Assembly (NCBI GenBank): GCA_008933805.1
Contig: WBUH01000003.1
Coordinates: forward strand, 186,001-250,000
Direction: 5' to 3'
Source of the DNA: Bacteroidota bacterium
GTDB lineage: Bacteria; Bacteroidota; Bacteroidia; UBA8524
Length of the DNA: 64,000 nucleotides
Positions 19,276 to 27,087 of this stretch are shown in pieces; positions within the stretch are counted from its first letter, which is position 1, and the number at the start of each line of letters is the position of its first letter. Under the pieces are notes generated by a model that made no database searches, had not been told where the DNA came from, and saw only the letters and a list, made by a program, of their open reading frames with translations. A program made the translations under genes and the position numbers.

Positions 19276-20016
19276 ATGCGTTATCACATACCTACCCCCT
19301 GCCACGAAAACTGGGATAAAATGTCTCCTACTGTGCAAGGCCGTTTTTGCAGTTTATGTAGCAAAACAGTGGTCGATTTTACCCGAATGAGCGATGAGGA
19401 GGTACTTAATTACTTCGCAAACCATAAAAATGAGAATATCTGCGGACGCATAAAAAAACAACCCCAACTGCCTGAAATAACTATCCACATCCCTGCCTCA
19501 ACAATACACCGACGGTATAACTATTTCCAAACGTTCTTGCTGGCATTATTGCTTTCGTTCGGGCTGCTTTTAACAGGTTTTACGGGTGAGAAAACACACG
19601 CTGAGTTTGCCCTCGAAAACACTAACAGTATAGCCGCTGTTGATAGCCCGCCTCCGGCAATTGAATTACCCTACCCCGACCCAACTGAGGAAATTATCTT
19701 AGGTAAAATGATGATACTTCCAGCTTATCCGGGCGGGGAAGAGGCAAGGATAAAATTTGTTGACGAAAAGCTAACATCGCTTGACCTCTCGTCGTATGCA
19801 GATAGTCTCCCTCGAAAAGTTTTGACACATTTTTATTTAGACAGCACAGGCAAAGCAACTAATGCTAAAATTATTAACGGTGGATTAGATAGTGCTTTCA
19901 ATCACCAAATAATCAACATAATATACGCTATGCCATTGTGGGATATGGCCGACATACATAGTAGCCGCATACCGATAAAACTAAGTATGCCCATCAAAAT
20001 TCTACGCAAAGAGTAA
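19276..20016 (+). CDS. Membrane protein with Cys-rich cytosolic N-terminus and TonB-like C-terminal domain
   Basis: A 246-aa protein from the ATG at 19276; an in-frame GTG at 19210 lies inside the previous gene and is rejected. The N-terminal region has IPTPCHENWDKMSP and GRFCSLCSKTVVDFTRMSD, then ICGRI, a four-Cys arrangement common in Bacteroidota membrane proteins and able to bind a metal. One membrane segment follows (FLLALLLSFGLLLTGF). The periplasmic C-terminal region (residues about 155-246) has VLTHFYLDSTGKATNAKIIN, similar to TonB C-terminal domains that transmit energy to outer-membrane receptors. No ExbB/ExbD lies nearby. The combined role is unknown. Confidence 0.75.
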   Translation: MRYHIPTPCHENWDKMSPTVQGRFCSLCSKTVVDFTRMSDEEVLNYFANHKNENICGRIKKQPQLPEITIHIPASTIHRRYNYFQTFLLALLLSFGLLLTGFTGEKTHAEFALENTNSIAAVDSPPPAIELPYPDPTEEIILGKMMILPAYPGGEEARIKFVDEKLTSLDLSSYADSLPRKVLTHFYLDSTGKATNAKIINGGLDSAFNHQIINIIYAMPLWDMADIHSSRIPIKLSMPIKILRKE

Positions 20017-20024
20017 TATAAATT

Positions 20025-20055
20025 TTGTGTTAAGCCAATCGGCGTATTATATTTG
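20025..20055 (+). promoter_or_regulatory. Promoter of the SRP RNA
   Basis: TTG at 20025-20027, a 20-nt spacer, then TATATTTG at 20048-20055. Both boxes match the Bacteroidota consensus and would start transcription near 20060, the predicted RNA 5' end. Confidence 0.75.
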
Positions 20056-20056
20056 C

Positions 20057-20147
20057 CGTGGGTCTGTACTACCAGCTCCCACTAATCCCCCAGGTCAGGA
20101 ATGGAGCAAGGGCATGTGGTTGTAGCGGTGAGATACAGGCCTTTTTT
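20057..20147 (+). ncRNA. ffs: Signal recognition particle RNA (4.5S type)
   Basis: About 85-nt RNA with closing helix ggtctgta (20061-20068) / tacaggcc (20134-20141, one G-U pair). It has the conserved SRP apical region with caggtcagga (20091-20100) and ggagcaaggg, corresponding to the Ffh-binding symmetric/asymmetric loops of helix 8. A T-run follows at 20142-20147 as terminator. It is the small bacterial form without an Alu domain. It guides co-translational membrane insertion with Ffh and FtsY, neither of which is in the window. Confidence 0.9.
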
Positions 20148-20175
20148 ATTGGTCTAAACCCAAAATACGTATATC

Positions 20176-20274
20176 CATCGGGTTAAAACCCGATGCTACC
20201 AAAATTACAACGCGAAGCGGGACTTAAGTCCCGCTTCGCGTTGTAATTTTTACAGGGCAGGATTTCAATCCTGC
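20176..20274. repeat. Three hairpins in series, including a 50-bp perfect palindrome
   Basis: Hairpin 1: catcgggtt / aacccgatg (20176-20195). Palindrome: 20201-20250, whose left half from 20201 to 20225 is the exact reverse complement of 20226-20250, centred on cttaag. Hairpin 3: gcaggat / atcctgc (20257-20274). None is followed by a U-run of terminator type on the plus strand. The same style of hairpin appears at 34318-34414. Confidence 0.85.
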
Positions 20275-20298
20275 TAAAACAACATCGGGATGTTTACT

Positions 20299-20306
20299 TA
20301 TCTTTG
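20299..20306 (+). promoter_or_regulatory. Probable -7 element of transaldolase
   Basis: TATCTTTG, an exact TAnnTTTG match, 48 nt before the ATG at 20355. No clear -33 TTG at the normal spacing. Confidence 0.5.
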
Positions 20307-20354
20307 CAACCGTTTCATAATTACCCAATAACAAATAACTGATAACCACACAAA

Positions 20355-21011
20355 ATGAAGTTTTTTATTGATACCGCCAATCTTGACCAAATACGCGAAG
20401 CAAACGATTTAGGCGTATTAGACGGGGTTACTACCAACCCTTCACTAATGGCTAAAGAAGGCATTAAAGGGCAAGATGCTGTAATGGCACATTACAAAGC
20501 CATTTGTAACATTGTTGACGGTGATATAAGTGCCGAAGTAATCAGCACTGATTTTGAAGGTATTGTTCGCGAAGGTGAAATACTGGCTGCTATTGATGAA
20601 AAAATAGTAGTAAAAGTACCGATGATTAAAGATGGTGTAAAAGCGTTGAACTACTTTGCAAACAAAGGTATCAAAACTAACTGCACACTTGTGTTTTCAC
20701 CCGGACAGGCATTGTTGGCGGCTAAAGCCGGTGCAACGTATGTATCTCCATTTTTGGGTCGTTTGGATGATATTTCATTCAACGGTTTGGAACTGATTGC
20801 CCAAATGAGCAGCATGTATGCCGTGCAAGGATATGCTACCCAAATTTTGGCAGCTTCTATCCGTAACCCTGTGCACATTGTTAAATGTGCCGAATTAGGA
20901 GCACACGTTATCACCAGCCCGCTTGACAGCATTATGGCGTTGTTGAACCATCCTTTGACTGATATCGGCTTGAAGAAGTTTTTGGCCGACCATGCTAAAC
21001 TAAACAGCTAA
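20355..21011 (+). CDS. tal: Transaldolase, short (MipB/TalC) type
   Basis: Cytosolic class I aldolase-type enzyme of the non-oxidative pentose phosphate pathway. At 218 aa it belongs to the short transaldolase subfamily, which also includes fructose-6-phosphate aldolase. FFIDTANLDQIREAND opens the barrel, VTTNPSLMAKEG follows near residues 25-36, and the Schiff-base lysine is Lys87 in KIVVKVPM. The chain ends with VITSPLDSIMALLNHPLTD. The true activity (transaldolase or F6P aldolase) cannot be read from these motifs. It has its own -7 element and a terminator at 21034-21066, so it is monocistronic. Confidence 0.93.
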   Translation: MKFFIDTANLDQIREANDLGVLDGVTTNPSLMAKEGIKGQDAVMAHYKAICNIVDGDISAEVISTDFEGIVREGEILAAIDEKIVVKVPMIKDGVKALNYFANKGIKTNCTLVFSPGQALLAAKAGATYVSPFLGRLDDISFNGLELIAQMSSMYAVQGYATQILAASIRNPVHIVKCAELGAHVITSPLDSIMALLNHPLTDIGLKKFLADHAKLNS

Positions 21012-21033
21012 TTACTGTTTTAGCAGAATATTT

Positions 21034-21066
21034 GAACGCTTGCCCCAAAGGCAGGCGTTTTTTGTT
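21034..21066 (+). terminator. Intrinsic terminator of transaldolase
   Basis: A 10-bp hairpin (aacgcttgcc / ggcaggcgtt, one mismatch) with a 5-nt loop is followed by a seven-base T run, 23 bp after the stop codon. The rest of the gap up to 21320 holds no open frame or strong structure, only AT-rich sequence with short aaatgg repeats. Confidence 0.8.
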
Positions 21067-21320
21067 TAACCTTATAGCGTCTGTAAACCCATGTTACGGT
21101 GTTATGCAGTTACGCGGTTATTGTGTTATTTTAGTTACTACTTGCACAATGGTTTGCAATGATTAAAGCAAAAACCATTATCAGGAAACCAAAGAACTGT
21201 TTTAATAAACAGTAGTTGGAAACTCAAAACAATGTGATGCTATTATTCCAATGAGAATAAAAGACAGTAACCAAAACAGTAATGGCTAAATGAAAAATGG
21301 TAAATGAAGAATGGTAACTG

Positions 21321-22109
21321 TTAAACGCTTACGCGACCGCCAAATAAAAATTCAGCAGGACCTTCCAAACGGATATTCTCAAACTTGTCAGGGCCTATTT
21401 TGTCAAACACAATTTGCAAATTGCCGCCCGGTGTGCTGATAGGTTGCACAATATCCTTGCCGTTGGGTGTGTTTGCAGCAGCAGCCAGCGCAACCGCCGT
21501 AACCCCTGTACCGCATGAGAAAGTTTCACCCTCTACACCGCGTTCATAGGTACGTACTTTTAGCACGCTACCTTCGGGTTTCACTATATTAACGTTAGTG
21601 CCTTGTGCAGCAAAGCGTTCGTTATAACGCACTTTATGCGCTTCGGTAATCAAATCAAAAGCATCAATATCCCCCTCAATAAACCTCACATAATGCGGAG
21701 AGCCTGTATTGAGGAACAAATCATTGCCAATTCTTTCAACCTCGTCCACATTTTTCATGTATAAGCTCACACGGCCATCGTCAAAAATTTCGGCATCGTG
21801 CGGCCCGTCAACTGCTAAAAAGTGGGCTTTCGTATTTATAATACCCAATTGCTTGGCAAACATGGTTATACAGCGTCCGCCATTGCCGCACATACTGCTC
21901 TCATTGCCGTCGCTGTTAAAGTAAACCATCTCAAAATCATACCCCTCTTTGTTTTGTACCATTATAAAACCATCGCCGCCAATGCCAAAACGACGGTCGC
22001 AAAGCCTGCGGTACAATTCAGTATTCTTTTGGGGTAAGGCAAGGTTGCGGTTGTCAACCATTATAAAATCATTCCCTGTGCCTTGGTATTTAAAAAATTC
22101 TATCTCCAC
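21321..22109 (-). CDS. dapF: Diaminopimelate epimerase
   Basis: Converts LL- to meso-diaminopimelate for lysine and peptidoglycan synthesis, cytosolic, cofactor-independent. The 262-aa length is normal. The two catalytic cysteines are visible: Cys74 in SSMCGNGGRC and Cys199 in ETFSCGTGVTA. The N-terminus FFKYQGTGNDFIMVDN is canonical. It is the last gene of an operon with an ECF sigma factor and its probable anti-sigma factor (14 nt after the latter), an unusual placement for a cell-wall precursor enzyme that could tie it to an envelope-stress response. Confidence 0.97.
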   Translation of the reverse strand: MEIEFFKYQGTGNDFIMVDNRNLALPQKNTELYRRLCDRRFGIGGDGFIMVQNKEGYDFEMVYFNSDGNESSMCGNGGRCITMFAKQLGIINTKAHFLAVDGPHDAEIFDDGRVSLYMKNVDEVERIGNDLFLNTGSPHYVRFIEGDIDAFDLITEAHKVRYNERFAAQGTNVNIVKPEGSVLKVRTYERGVEGETFSCGTGVTAVALAAAANTPNGKDIVQPISTPGGNLQIVFDKIGPDKFENIRLEGPAEFLFGGRVSV

Positions 22110-22123
22110 TACTAATCCGTTCT

Positions 22124-22936
22124 TTATTTAATCGGAGGCAATCCTTTCAACGCCTCTGCATCTGTAACTTTGGTTAAATCGTTGGGCTTACCGTCTTTTT
22201 TCAACGAGTAATACCCCTTATTCCATACCAAATATGATGCCTTTTCTATCTCATACACCATCACTTTATCTTCAAACGGTACTTTATACAAAGTCAGCTT
22301 ATTCGGCTCGTATTGATACTTAAGAGCATCGGCAGATTTATAATATACCAACAGTTTGCCTGAGCTTTTACCGCTGGCAATACGGGTTATATTTTCTTGT
22401 TTGTTTTTAGTGAGCGCATACAAATCCACCTCTTTTTTAATTTCAGGGGTTGCATCATCCCCATTGGTTTGTTGGGGAGTAGAATTTTCAACATACGCAG
22501 GCGATTCTTGGGTCTTACCTTTATCCTCGTTCTCAACGGCTATTCCGCCTTCATTAACACCCTTTGAATCCGTTTTGTTGCTGTCATTAGATTTCTGCTC
22601 GGCAGTAGGTTCATTATTACTTGAGTTCATAAAGTATTCAACCGCCACATACGATGCAAACATAATCACCAAAATAGCCGCCGAAGTCATTACCCAACTG
22701 CGCCCCCAAATATTGCCTATATATTTAATGTTGGCATTCTTCTTAATATAATCCTTTAGTTCCTCACGTCGTGCCTCACGTATGCCGGCCACCATATTCC
22801 GGTGCCATTCGTATGCCTCCCTAAAGGCTGGGTCAGAGTCAAGTTGCTGCAAAAACTCTTTAGTTTCCGCCTCATCCATTTGTCCCGTAAGGTAACGGTC
22901 AAAAACCTCTTGTATGTTATCGTCAAAATTCATCAC
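22124..22936 (-). CDS. Probable membrane-bound anti-sigma factor
   Basis: A 270-aa protein with a cytosolic N-terminal helical part (QEVFDRYLTGQMDEAETKEF near residues 9-28, the small acidic helical domain common in Bacteroidota anti-sigma factors), one membrane helix at residues about 80-103 (SWVMTSAAILVIMFASYVAV) and a charged linker then a C-terminal periplasmic domain. It follows the ECF sigma gene by 27 nt, which together with the topology makes it the likely anti-sigma factor. No zinc-finger HxxxCxxC motif is visible. The signal it senses is unknown. The divergent HtrA protease may act on the same stress. Confidence 0.75.
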   Translation of the reverse strand: MMNFDDNIQEVFDRYLTGQMDEAETKEFLQQLDSDPAFREAYEWHRNMVAGIREARREELKDYIKKNANIKYIGNIWGRSWVMTSAAILVIMFASYVAVEYFMNSSNNEPTAEQKSNDSNKTDSKGVNEGGIAVENEDKGKTQESPAYVENSTPQQTNGDDATPEIKKEVDLYALTKNKQENITRIASGKSSGKLLVYYKSADALKYQYEPNKLTLYKVPFEDKVMVYEIEKASYLVWNKGYYSLKKDGKPNDLTKVTDAEALKGLPPIK

Positions 22937-22963
22937 AGGTAAAGGGTAAATGTGTTACATCAG

Positions 22964-23533
22964 TTAAATGTTAAAATCACCTTTGGTAAAATCTTGCTTA
23001 ATCAACTGTTCCAGCTTTTTAAAACACTGGTACTTTTTTGATTTAGCAGTATCTGCGTTGGCAAAATCCATTCGTTCAGCTATCGAGGTCATATCCAACC
23101 CGTCAAAATAAAACAACTGCAACAGCTCGCGGCAGGTATCGCCCAGTTTCTCAAGGTACTCTACCACAATATCCAAGTCCATCTTATGGTTTTTAGGCTC
23201 ATCGGCCGGATGGGTATTGCTGTGAAAATCCTCAAGCGGGTCAAGGCGTTTATCCTTATTCAATTGTTTCAGCCATAAATTTTTGGCTATGGCATATATA
23301 TATGTATTCAGTTTAGAGGTGAGGTTAAAACTGCGCTGACTGACATTTTGCCAGACTGCAATCACCGCATCTTGTAAAATATCGTCAACGTCTTCTAGCG
23401 TGCCGTTATTTTTTAAAATGTAATTCCTCACCGAACTAAAATTATTCTGATACAAATACACCAGCGCCTGCTGGTTCCCTCCTCGTATTTCTTCTACTAT
23501 TTCCTCGTCGCTGAATTTTTTGCGTCCAAACAT
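22964..23533 (-). CDS. ECF RNA polymerase sigma factor
   Basis: A 189-aa group IV sigma-70 factor. Region 2 is seen at residues about 25-90 (VRNYILKNNGTLEDVDDILQ; LNTYIYAIAKNLWLKQLNK) and region 4 at about 130-180 (CRELLQLFYFDGLDMTSIAE followed by an HTH-like ANADTAKSKKYQCFKKL). It heads the operon sigma, anti-sigma, dapF. It is divergent from the HtrA protease (178 bp between starts), so autoregulation and control of HtrA from that gap is a reasonable inference. Confidence 0.93.
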   Translation of the reverse strand: MFGRKKFSDEEIVEEIRGGNQQALVYLYQNNFSSVRNYILKNNGTLEDVDDILQDAVIAVWQNVSQRSFNLTSKLNTYIYAIAKNLWLKQLNKDKRLDPLEDFHSNTHPADEPKNHKMDLDIVVEYLEKLGDTCRELLQLFYFDGLDMTSIAERMDFANADTAKSKKYQCFKKLEQLIKQDFTKGDFNI

Positions 23534-23711
23534 TGGTTAATTCTGTATGGGGGTTAAAAAGTAAATGGCAAGATAAGTTTTTTTATCCATCGACTAACGG
23601 CTGCAAAAATACTATGTATGCACGGCACTTTGGTATATGAATTGATACTATTTTACTCCTGAAACCCGTTTTAGGGTGGTAAACCGTTAATTACATTAAA
23701 TTGCTTACAAT

Positions 23712-25172
23712 ATGAATTATAAGAAAATTTTAGGAACCTTTTTAGTAGCCTGCCTCGGCGGGGCCGTGGCGTTGGGCGTTTTTAAAATCGTAGAAAAGAA
23801 AAACCCGAAAAGTATTGAAGAAATGCAGGGTAAAGTAGCCTTTGCTAACTTAAGAAACCCTGACGGTACTCCTGCTTTTGATTTTACACAACCTTCAGCA
23901 GTAGCTACCCCTGCAGTGGTGCATATTAAAACCACAGCCGAAGCAGTGAGCGGTGGTGAAGGCTTTGATTTTCACCAATTTTTCGGTGAGGGGTTTGAAA
24001 TGCCCGAATTGCAACCGGGCGGCGGTTCAGGTTCAGGTGTAATTATGACTCCTGACGGATATATAGCCACCAATAATCACGTAATTGAAGGTGCCAACAC
24101 TATTGAAGTAGTATTGAATGATAAACGCAGTTTTCAAGCTGAGTTGGTAGGTCGCGACCCAAGTACTGACCTTGCCCTTTTAAAAATAGAAGCGACTGAC
24201 TTGTCGTTCTTGCGTTTTGGTAACAGCGATAATGTAAAAGTAGGAGAATGGGTAATGGCAGTGGGCAATCCCTTTAACCTTACCAGCACGGTTACCGCAG
24301 GGATTGTGAGTGCCAAAGGCCGTAACATCAACCTGTTGCGCGATGCCAATAACCAATACGCTATTGAGAACTTTATACAAACCGATGCGGCTGTAAACCC
24401 CGGAAACAGTGGCGGTGCCTTGGTAAACATGGACGGTGAGTTGATTGGTATCAACACCGCCATTGCCACCCGTACAGGTTCGTATGCGGGTTATTCTTTT
24501 GCCGTTCCCGTGAATATTGTGAAAAAGGTAATGGACGATATCCTAAAATACGGCGAAGTACAACGCGGCTTTTTGGGTATTGAAATTGCCGATGTAACAG
24601 CTGCTCTTGCGCAAGAAAAAGGCATCAAGGATATTAAAGGTGTGTATGTGAACCGTGTGAACGAGAGCAGTGCTGCCGAAAAAGCCGGTATTAAAGACGG
24701 TGATGTGATTATAAAGATTAATGATGTAGCTGTTAACTCATCGTCTGAATTGCAAGAGCAGGTGAGCCGTTACCACCCCGGTGATAAACTGAATGTTACC
24801 GTGAAACGTAAGGACAAAGAAATGGTGCTGAACCCTGTGCTTAAAAACCGAGAGGGAACTACTGAAATAGTAAAAAAATCAGACAAGAAAGAGAGCGTTA
24901 CAGCTATGAAGGGTGTTGAGTTGGAAGGCATTGACGCAGCTGATAAAAAGAAATTCAGTATCAAAAACGGCGTGAAATTGAAAAAAGTGAGCAATGGTCC
25001 GTTTAAAAATGCCCGTGTTCCCGAAGGTTTTATCATCACCCACATTGATAAAAAACCTGTATATACTACAACTGAAGCCAAACGTCTTTTAGAAACCAAA
25101 AAAGGCGGCATATTGGTTGAAGGATACAACCCCGATGGCAGCGAAGGGGTGTATGGTTTGAAACTTGAATAA
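23712..25172 (+). CDS. htrA: Periplasmic serine protease/chaperone of the HtrA (Do) family
   Basis: Degrades or holds misfolded periplasmic and outer-membrane proteins. The 486-aa protein has an N-terminal membrane anchor or signal (ILGTFLVACLGGAVALGVF) and a trypsin-like domain with the full triad His123 (ATNNHVIEG), Asp153 (DPSTDLALLKI) and Ser233 (NPGNSGGALV). Two PDZ domains follow: the first around residues 285-375 (RGFLGIEIADVT; AAEKAGIKDGDVIIKIND), the second around 400-486 and more divergent (VPEGFIITHIDKKPVYTT). A strong terminator follows at 25198. It is divergent from the ECF sigma operon, which supports a role in envelope stress. Confidence 0.96.
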   Translation: MNYKKILGTFLVACLGGAVALGVFKIVEKKNPKSIEEMQGKVAFANLRNPDGTPAFDFTQPSAVATPAVVHIKTTAEAVSGGEGFDFHQFFGEGFEMPELQPGGGSGSGVIMTPDGYIATNNHVIEGANTIEVVLNDKRSFQAELVGRDPSTDLALLKIEATDLSFLRFGNSDNVKVGEWVMAVGNPFNLTSTVTAGIVSAKGRNINLLRDANNQYAIENFIQTDAAVNPGNSGGALVNMDGELIGINTAIATRTGSYAGYSFAVPVNIVKKVMDDILKYGEVQRGFLGIEIADVTAALAQEKGIKDIKGVYVNRVNESSAAEKAGIKDGDVIIKINDVAVNSSSELQEQVSRYHPGDKLNVTVKRKDKEMVLNPVLKNREGTTEIVKKSDKKESVTAMKGVELEGIDAADKKKFSIKNGVKLKKVSNGPFKNARVPEGFIITHIDKKPVYTTTEAKRLLETKKGGILVEGYNPDGSEGVYGLKLE

Positions 25173-25197
25173 AAAATTACAATCGCTACATAATAGA

Positions 25198-25229
25198 AAG
25201 GCCGCCATACTTCTGTATGGCGGCCTTTT
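25198..25229 (+). terminator. Intrinsic terminator of htrA
   Basis: A 12-bp perfect stem (aggccgccatac / gtatggcggcct) with a 4-nt loop and a T-run, 26 bp after the htrA stop codon. Confidence 0.85.
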
Positions 25230-25377
25230 CATTGACTAAAAAGCACTTGCATTGTATCGTATTATTTTTATACCTTCGATTGTAGGTACATATTTCCAGA
25301 CTCCGTCAAACCAGCTCACTCCTTTTTGAAACTCCTATTGACCAATAACTTGGTGGCTTAATTATATAAATTGAGAT

Positions 25378-25410
25378 GCTCGTGATGTTTTATCGTCACG
25401 GGCTTTTTTA
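25378..25410 (+). terminator. Second terminator-like hairpin after htrA
   Basis: An 8-bp stem (gctcgtga / tcacgggc, one G-U) with a 10-nt loop is followed by tttttta. As htrA already has a terminator 150 bp upstream, this one implies another plus-strand transcript starting between 25230 and 25370, perhaps a small RNA. No open frame is present in 25230-25468. Confidence 0.55.
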
Positions 25411-25468
25411 TTTTTATCAGCTACAATAAGGAATTTGATTGTAAAAGAATGGGCATAAAGCGTCTTGT

Positions 25469-26281
25469 TTACCCCTTTTGCTCTGTAGCGCTCACTATGT
25501 TCATCAAATCTTCAACCTCGTTCACCAACTCAATAAAGCGTTTTTCGCGTTTACTTTCACGAGTACGGTTAAATGGTAAATCAACACTCACCCTATGAGC
25601 AATATGTCCCGGATTTGCCGCCATGATGTAAACCTCGTCTCCCAAATAAACAGCCTCTGTTATATCATGAGTAACGAAAATGATGGTTGAGTGGAACTTT
25701 AGCCAAATATCCTCAAGCATATCCTGCATTTGCAAGCGAGTGTTAATGTCCAATGCCCCAAAAGGCTCGTCCATTACTATAATTTCCGGGTTTGCAATCA
25801 GGCTTCGTGCAATTGCTACACGCTGTAGCTGCCCACCTGAAAGAGCCGGCATTTTTGCATACTTTTTCTCGTGCCCGTCAAGCCCTACCAACTGTATCAT
25901 TGCCATTGCCTTTTCTTCCCGCTCCTTTTTATCAACTCCTTTGAACTTTAAGGGCAAGGCAACATTATCCAGCACACTAAACCAAGGAAGCGAGGAGTAG
26001 TTTTGAAACACCATGCTTACCCTTGTTTTTTCATCTAAAGGCTTACCATTTACCAAAACTGTTCCTTCGGTGGGTTGTTGCAAATTGCATATGTAGCGAA
26101 GCAACGTAGATTTTCCGCAACCTGACGCTCCCATCAAAGCAATAAATTGACCTTGATCGGGTTTATCGGGTACTACAAAATCAAGTCCGTCAAGCACATA
26201 CTTCTTCCCGTCGTACGTTTGGCGTATCCCCCGCAACTCAATAACGTTGGGCAATGAACTATCAAAAAAAGTATCGCTCAT
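25469..26281 (-). CDS. ABC transporter ATP-binding protein (NitT/TauT type)
   Basis: A 270-aa cytosolic ATPase. Walker A GASGCGKST (residues 51-59), Q-loop in VFQNYSSLPW, signature LSGGQLQRVAIARSL (147-161), Walker B IIVMDEPFGALD (167-178) and the H-loop in FVTHDITEAV are all intact. The sequence resembles the SsuB/TauB/NrtD group used for nitrate, sulfonates, taurine or thiamine precursors. It is the last gene of the five-gene operon 30357-25469, 6 nt after the permease. The true substrate is unknown, because the cognate binding protein is an unusual OmpA fusion. Confidence 0.93.
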   Translation of the reverse strand: MSDTFFDSSLPNVIELRGIRQTYDGKKYVLDGLDFVVPDKPDQGQFIALMGASGCGKSTLLRYICNLQQPTEGTVLVNGKPLDEKTRVSMVFQNYSSLPWFSVLDNVALPLKFKGVDKKEREEKAMAMIQLVGLDGHEKKYAKMPALSGGQLQRVAIARSLIANPEIIVMDEPFGALDINTRLQMQDMLEDIWLKFHSTIIFVTHDITEAVYLGDEVYIMAANPGHIAHRVSVDLPFNRTRESKREKRFIELVNEVEDLMNIVSATEQKG

Positions 26282-26287
26282 ACAGTA

Positions 26288-27085
26288 TTATTGATATTTA
26301 TGCTTAAACAATAGCCTATCAGCCAGTTTAAATAATTTATCTTGTAAAAAACCTATCAGTATTATCACCAGCAGTATGGCAAACAACTTATCAATACGGC
26401 TCTGTCTTTGAGCTTGCCATGCAAGTCCCCCTAACCCACCTGTATTATTTATAAGTTCAGCCACTATTATGTAAGTCCAACTCATTGCCACCAGCACCCT
26501 GATATCATCACTTAGCTTGGCCATTACATTAGGTATAAAAACAGAAGTAACTGTTTGCCACTTATTGGCACCCAACGTATAAACCGTTTGCAAGTAAATA
26601 CTTTCTACCTCATCTATTCTCTGCACAACTACTGGCAATAGATACACCACAATACCAAACGCAAGGAAATACACCTTCATATCGGTACCAATGCCAAACC
26701 ACGCAATAAATATCCCTGTAACGGCTGTTAAAGGCAAAAATCGTATTGCATCAATGGGTCTATTGAACAATGAGCGGAAAATAGGAAACATCCCAATCAT
26801 AAATCCCAATGGTATAGCAATAAGTGAGGCTACTACATATCCTAAAAAATTGATTTTTATGGAGAAGAAAGAGTTACGCACCAGCGCATCCTTAAAGTGT
26901 AATTCCTCAAACGAAGAAATTACCTTACCCGGAGCAGGTAAGAGCGAAGAAGGTATTAATTGAAGGTTGGTTACAATGTACCAAACCAACAATAGTAAAA
27001 CTATACCTGTTATTTCTATAATGGTAAAAACAGGTTTTGGTAGTGTCCCTCTTAGCTTAAAAAATTCTCCAAAAAGTTTTTTCAT
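26288..27085 (-). CDS. ABC transporter permease (NitT/TauT type)
   Basis: A 265-aa inner-membrane protein with about six membrane helices (for example GIVLLLLVWYIVTNLQLI, VVASLIAIPLGFMIGMF, LFAILLVIILIGFLQDKLF). The EAA loop that contacts the ATPase is visible as YTLGANKWQTVTSVFIPNVM near residues 168-187. It lies between the binding-protein fusion (2 nt away) and the ATPase gene (6 nt away), so all three subunits of one transporter are co-expressed. A single permease gene implies a homodimer. Confidence 0.92.
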   Translation of the reverse strand: MKKLFGEFFKLRGTLPKPVFTIIEITGIVLLLLVWYIVTNLQLIPSSLLPAPGKVISSFEELHFKDALVRNSFFSIKINFLGYVVASLIAIPLGFMIGMFPIFRSLFNRPIDAIRFLPLTAVTGIFIAWFGIGTDMKVYFLAFGIVVYLLPVVVQRIDEVESIYLQTVYTLGANKWQTVTSVFIPNVMAKLSDDIRVLVAMSWTYIIVAELINNTGGLGGLAWQAQRQSRIDKLFAILLVIILIGFLQDKLFKLADRLLFKHKYQ

Positions 27086-27087
27086 AA

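Noticed and set aside
20142-20274. Hairpins after the SRP RNA considered as its terminators
   Set aside because: The SRP RNA already ends in a T-run at 20142-20147, and the later hairpins lack U-runs and belong to a repeat series.
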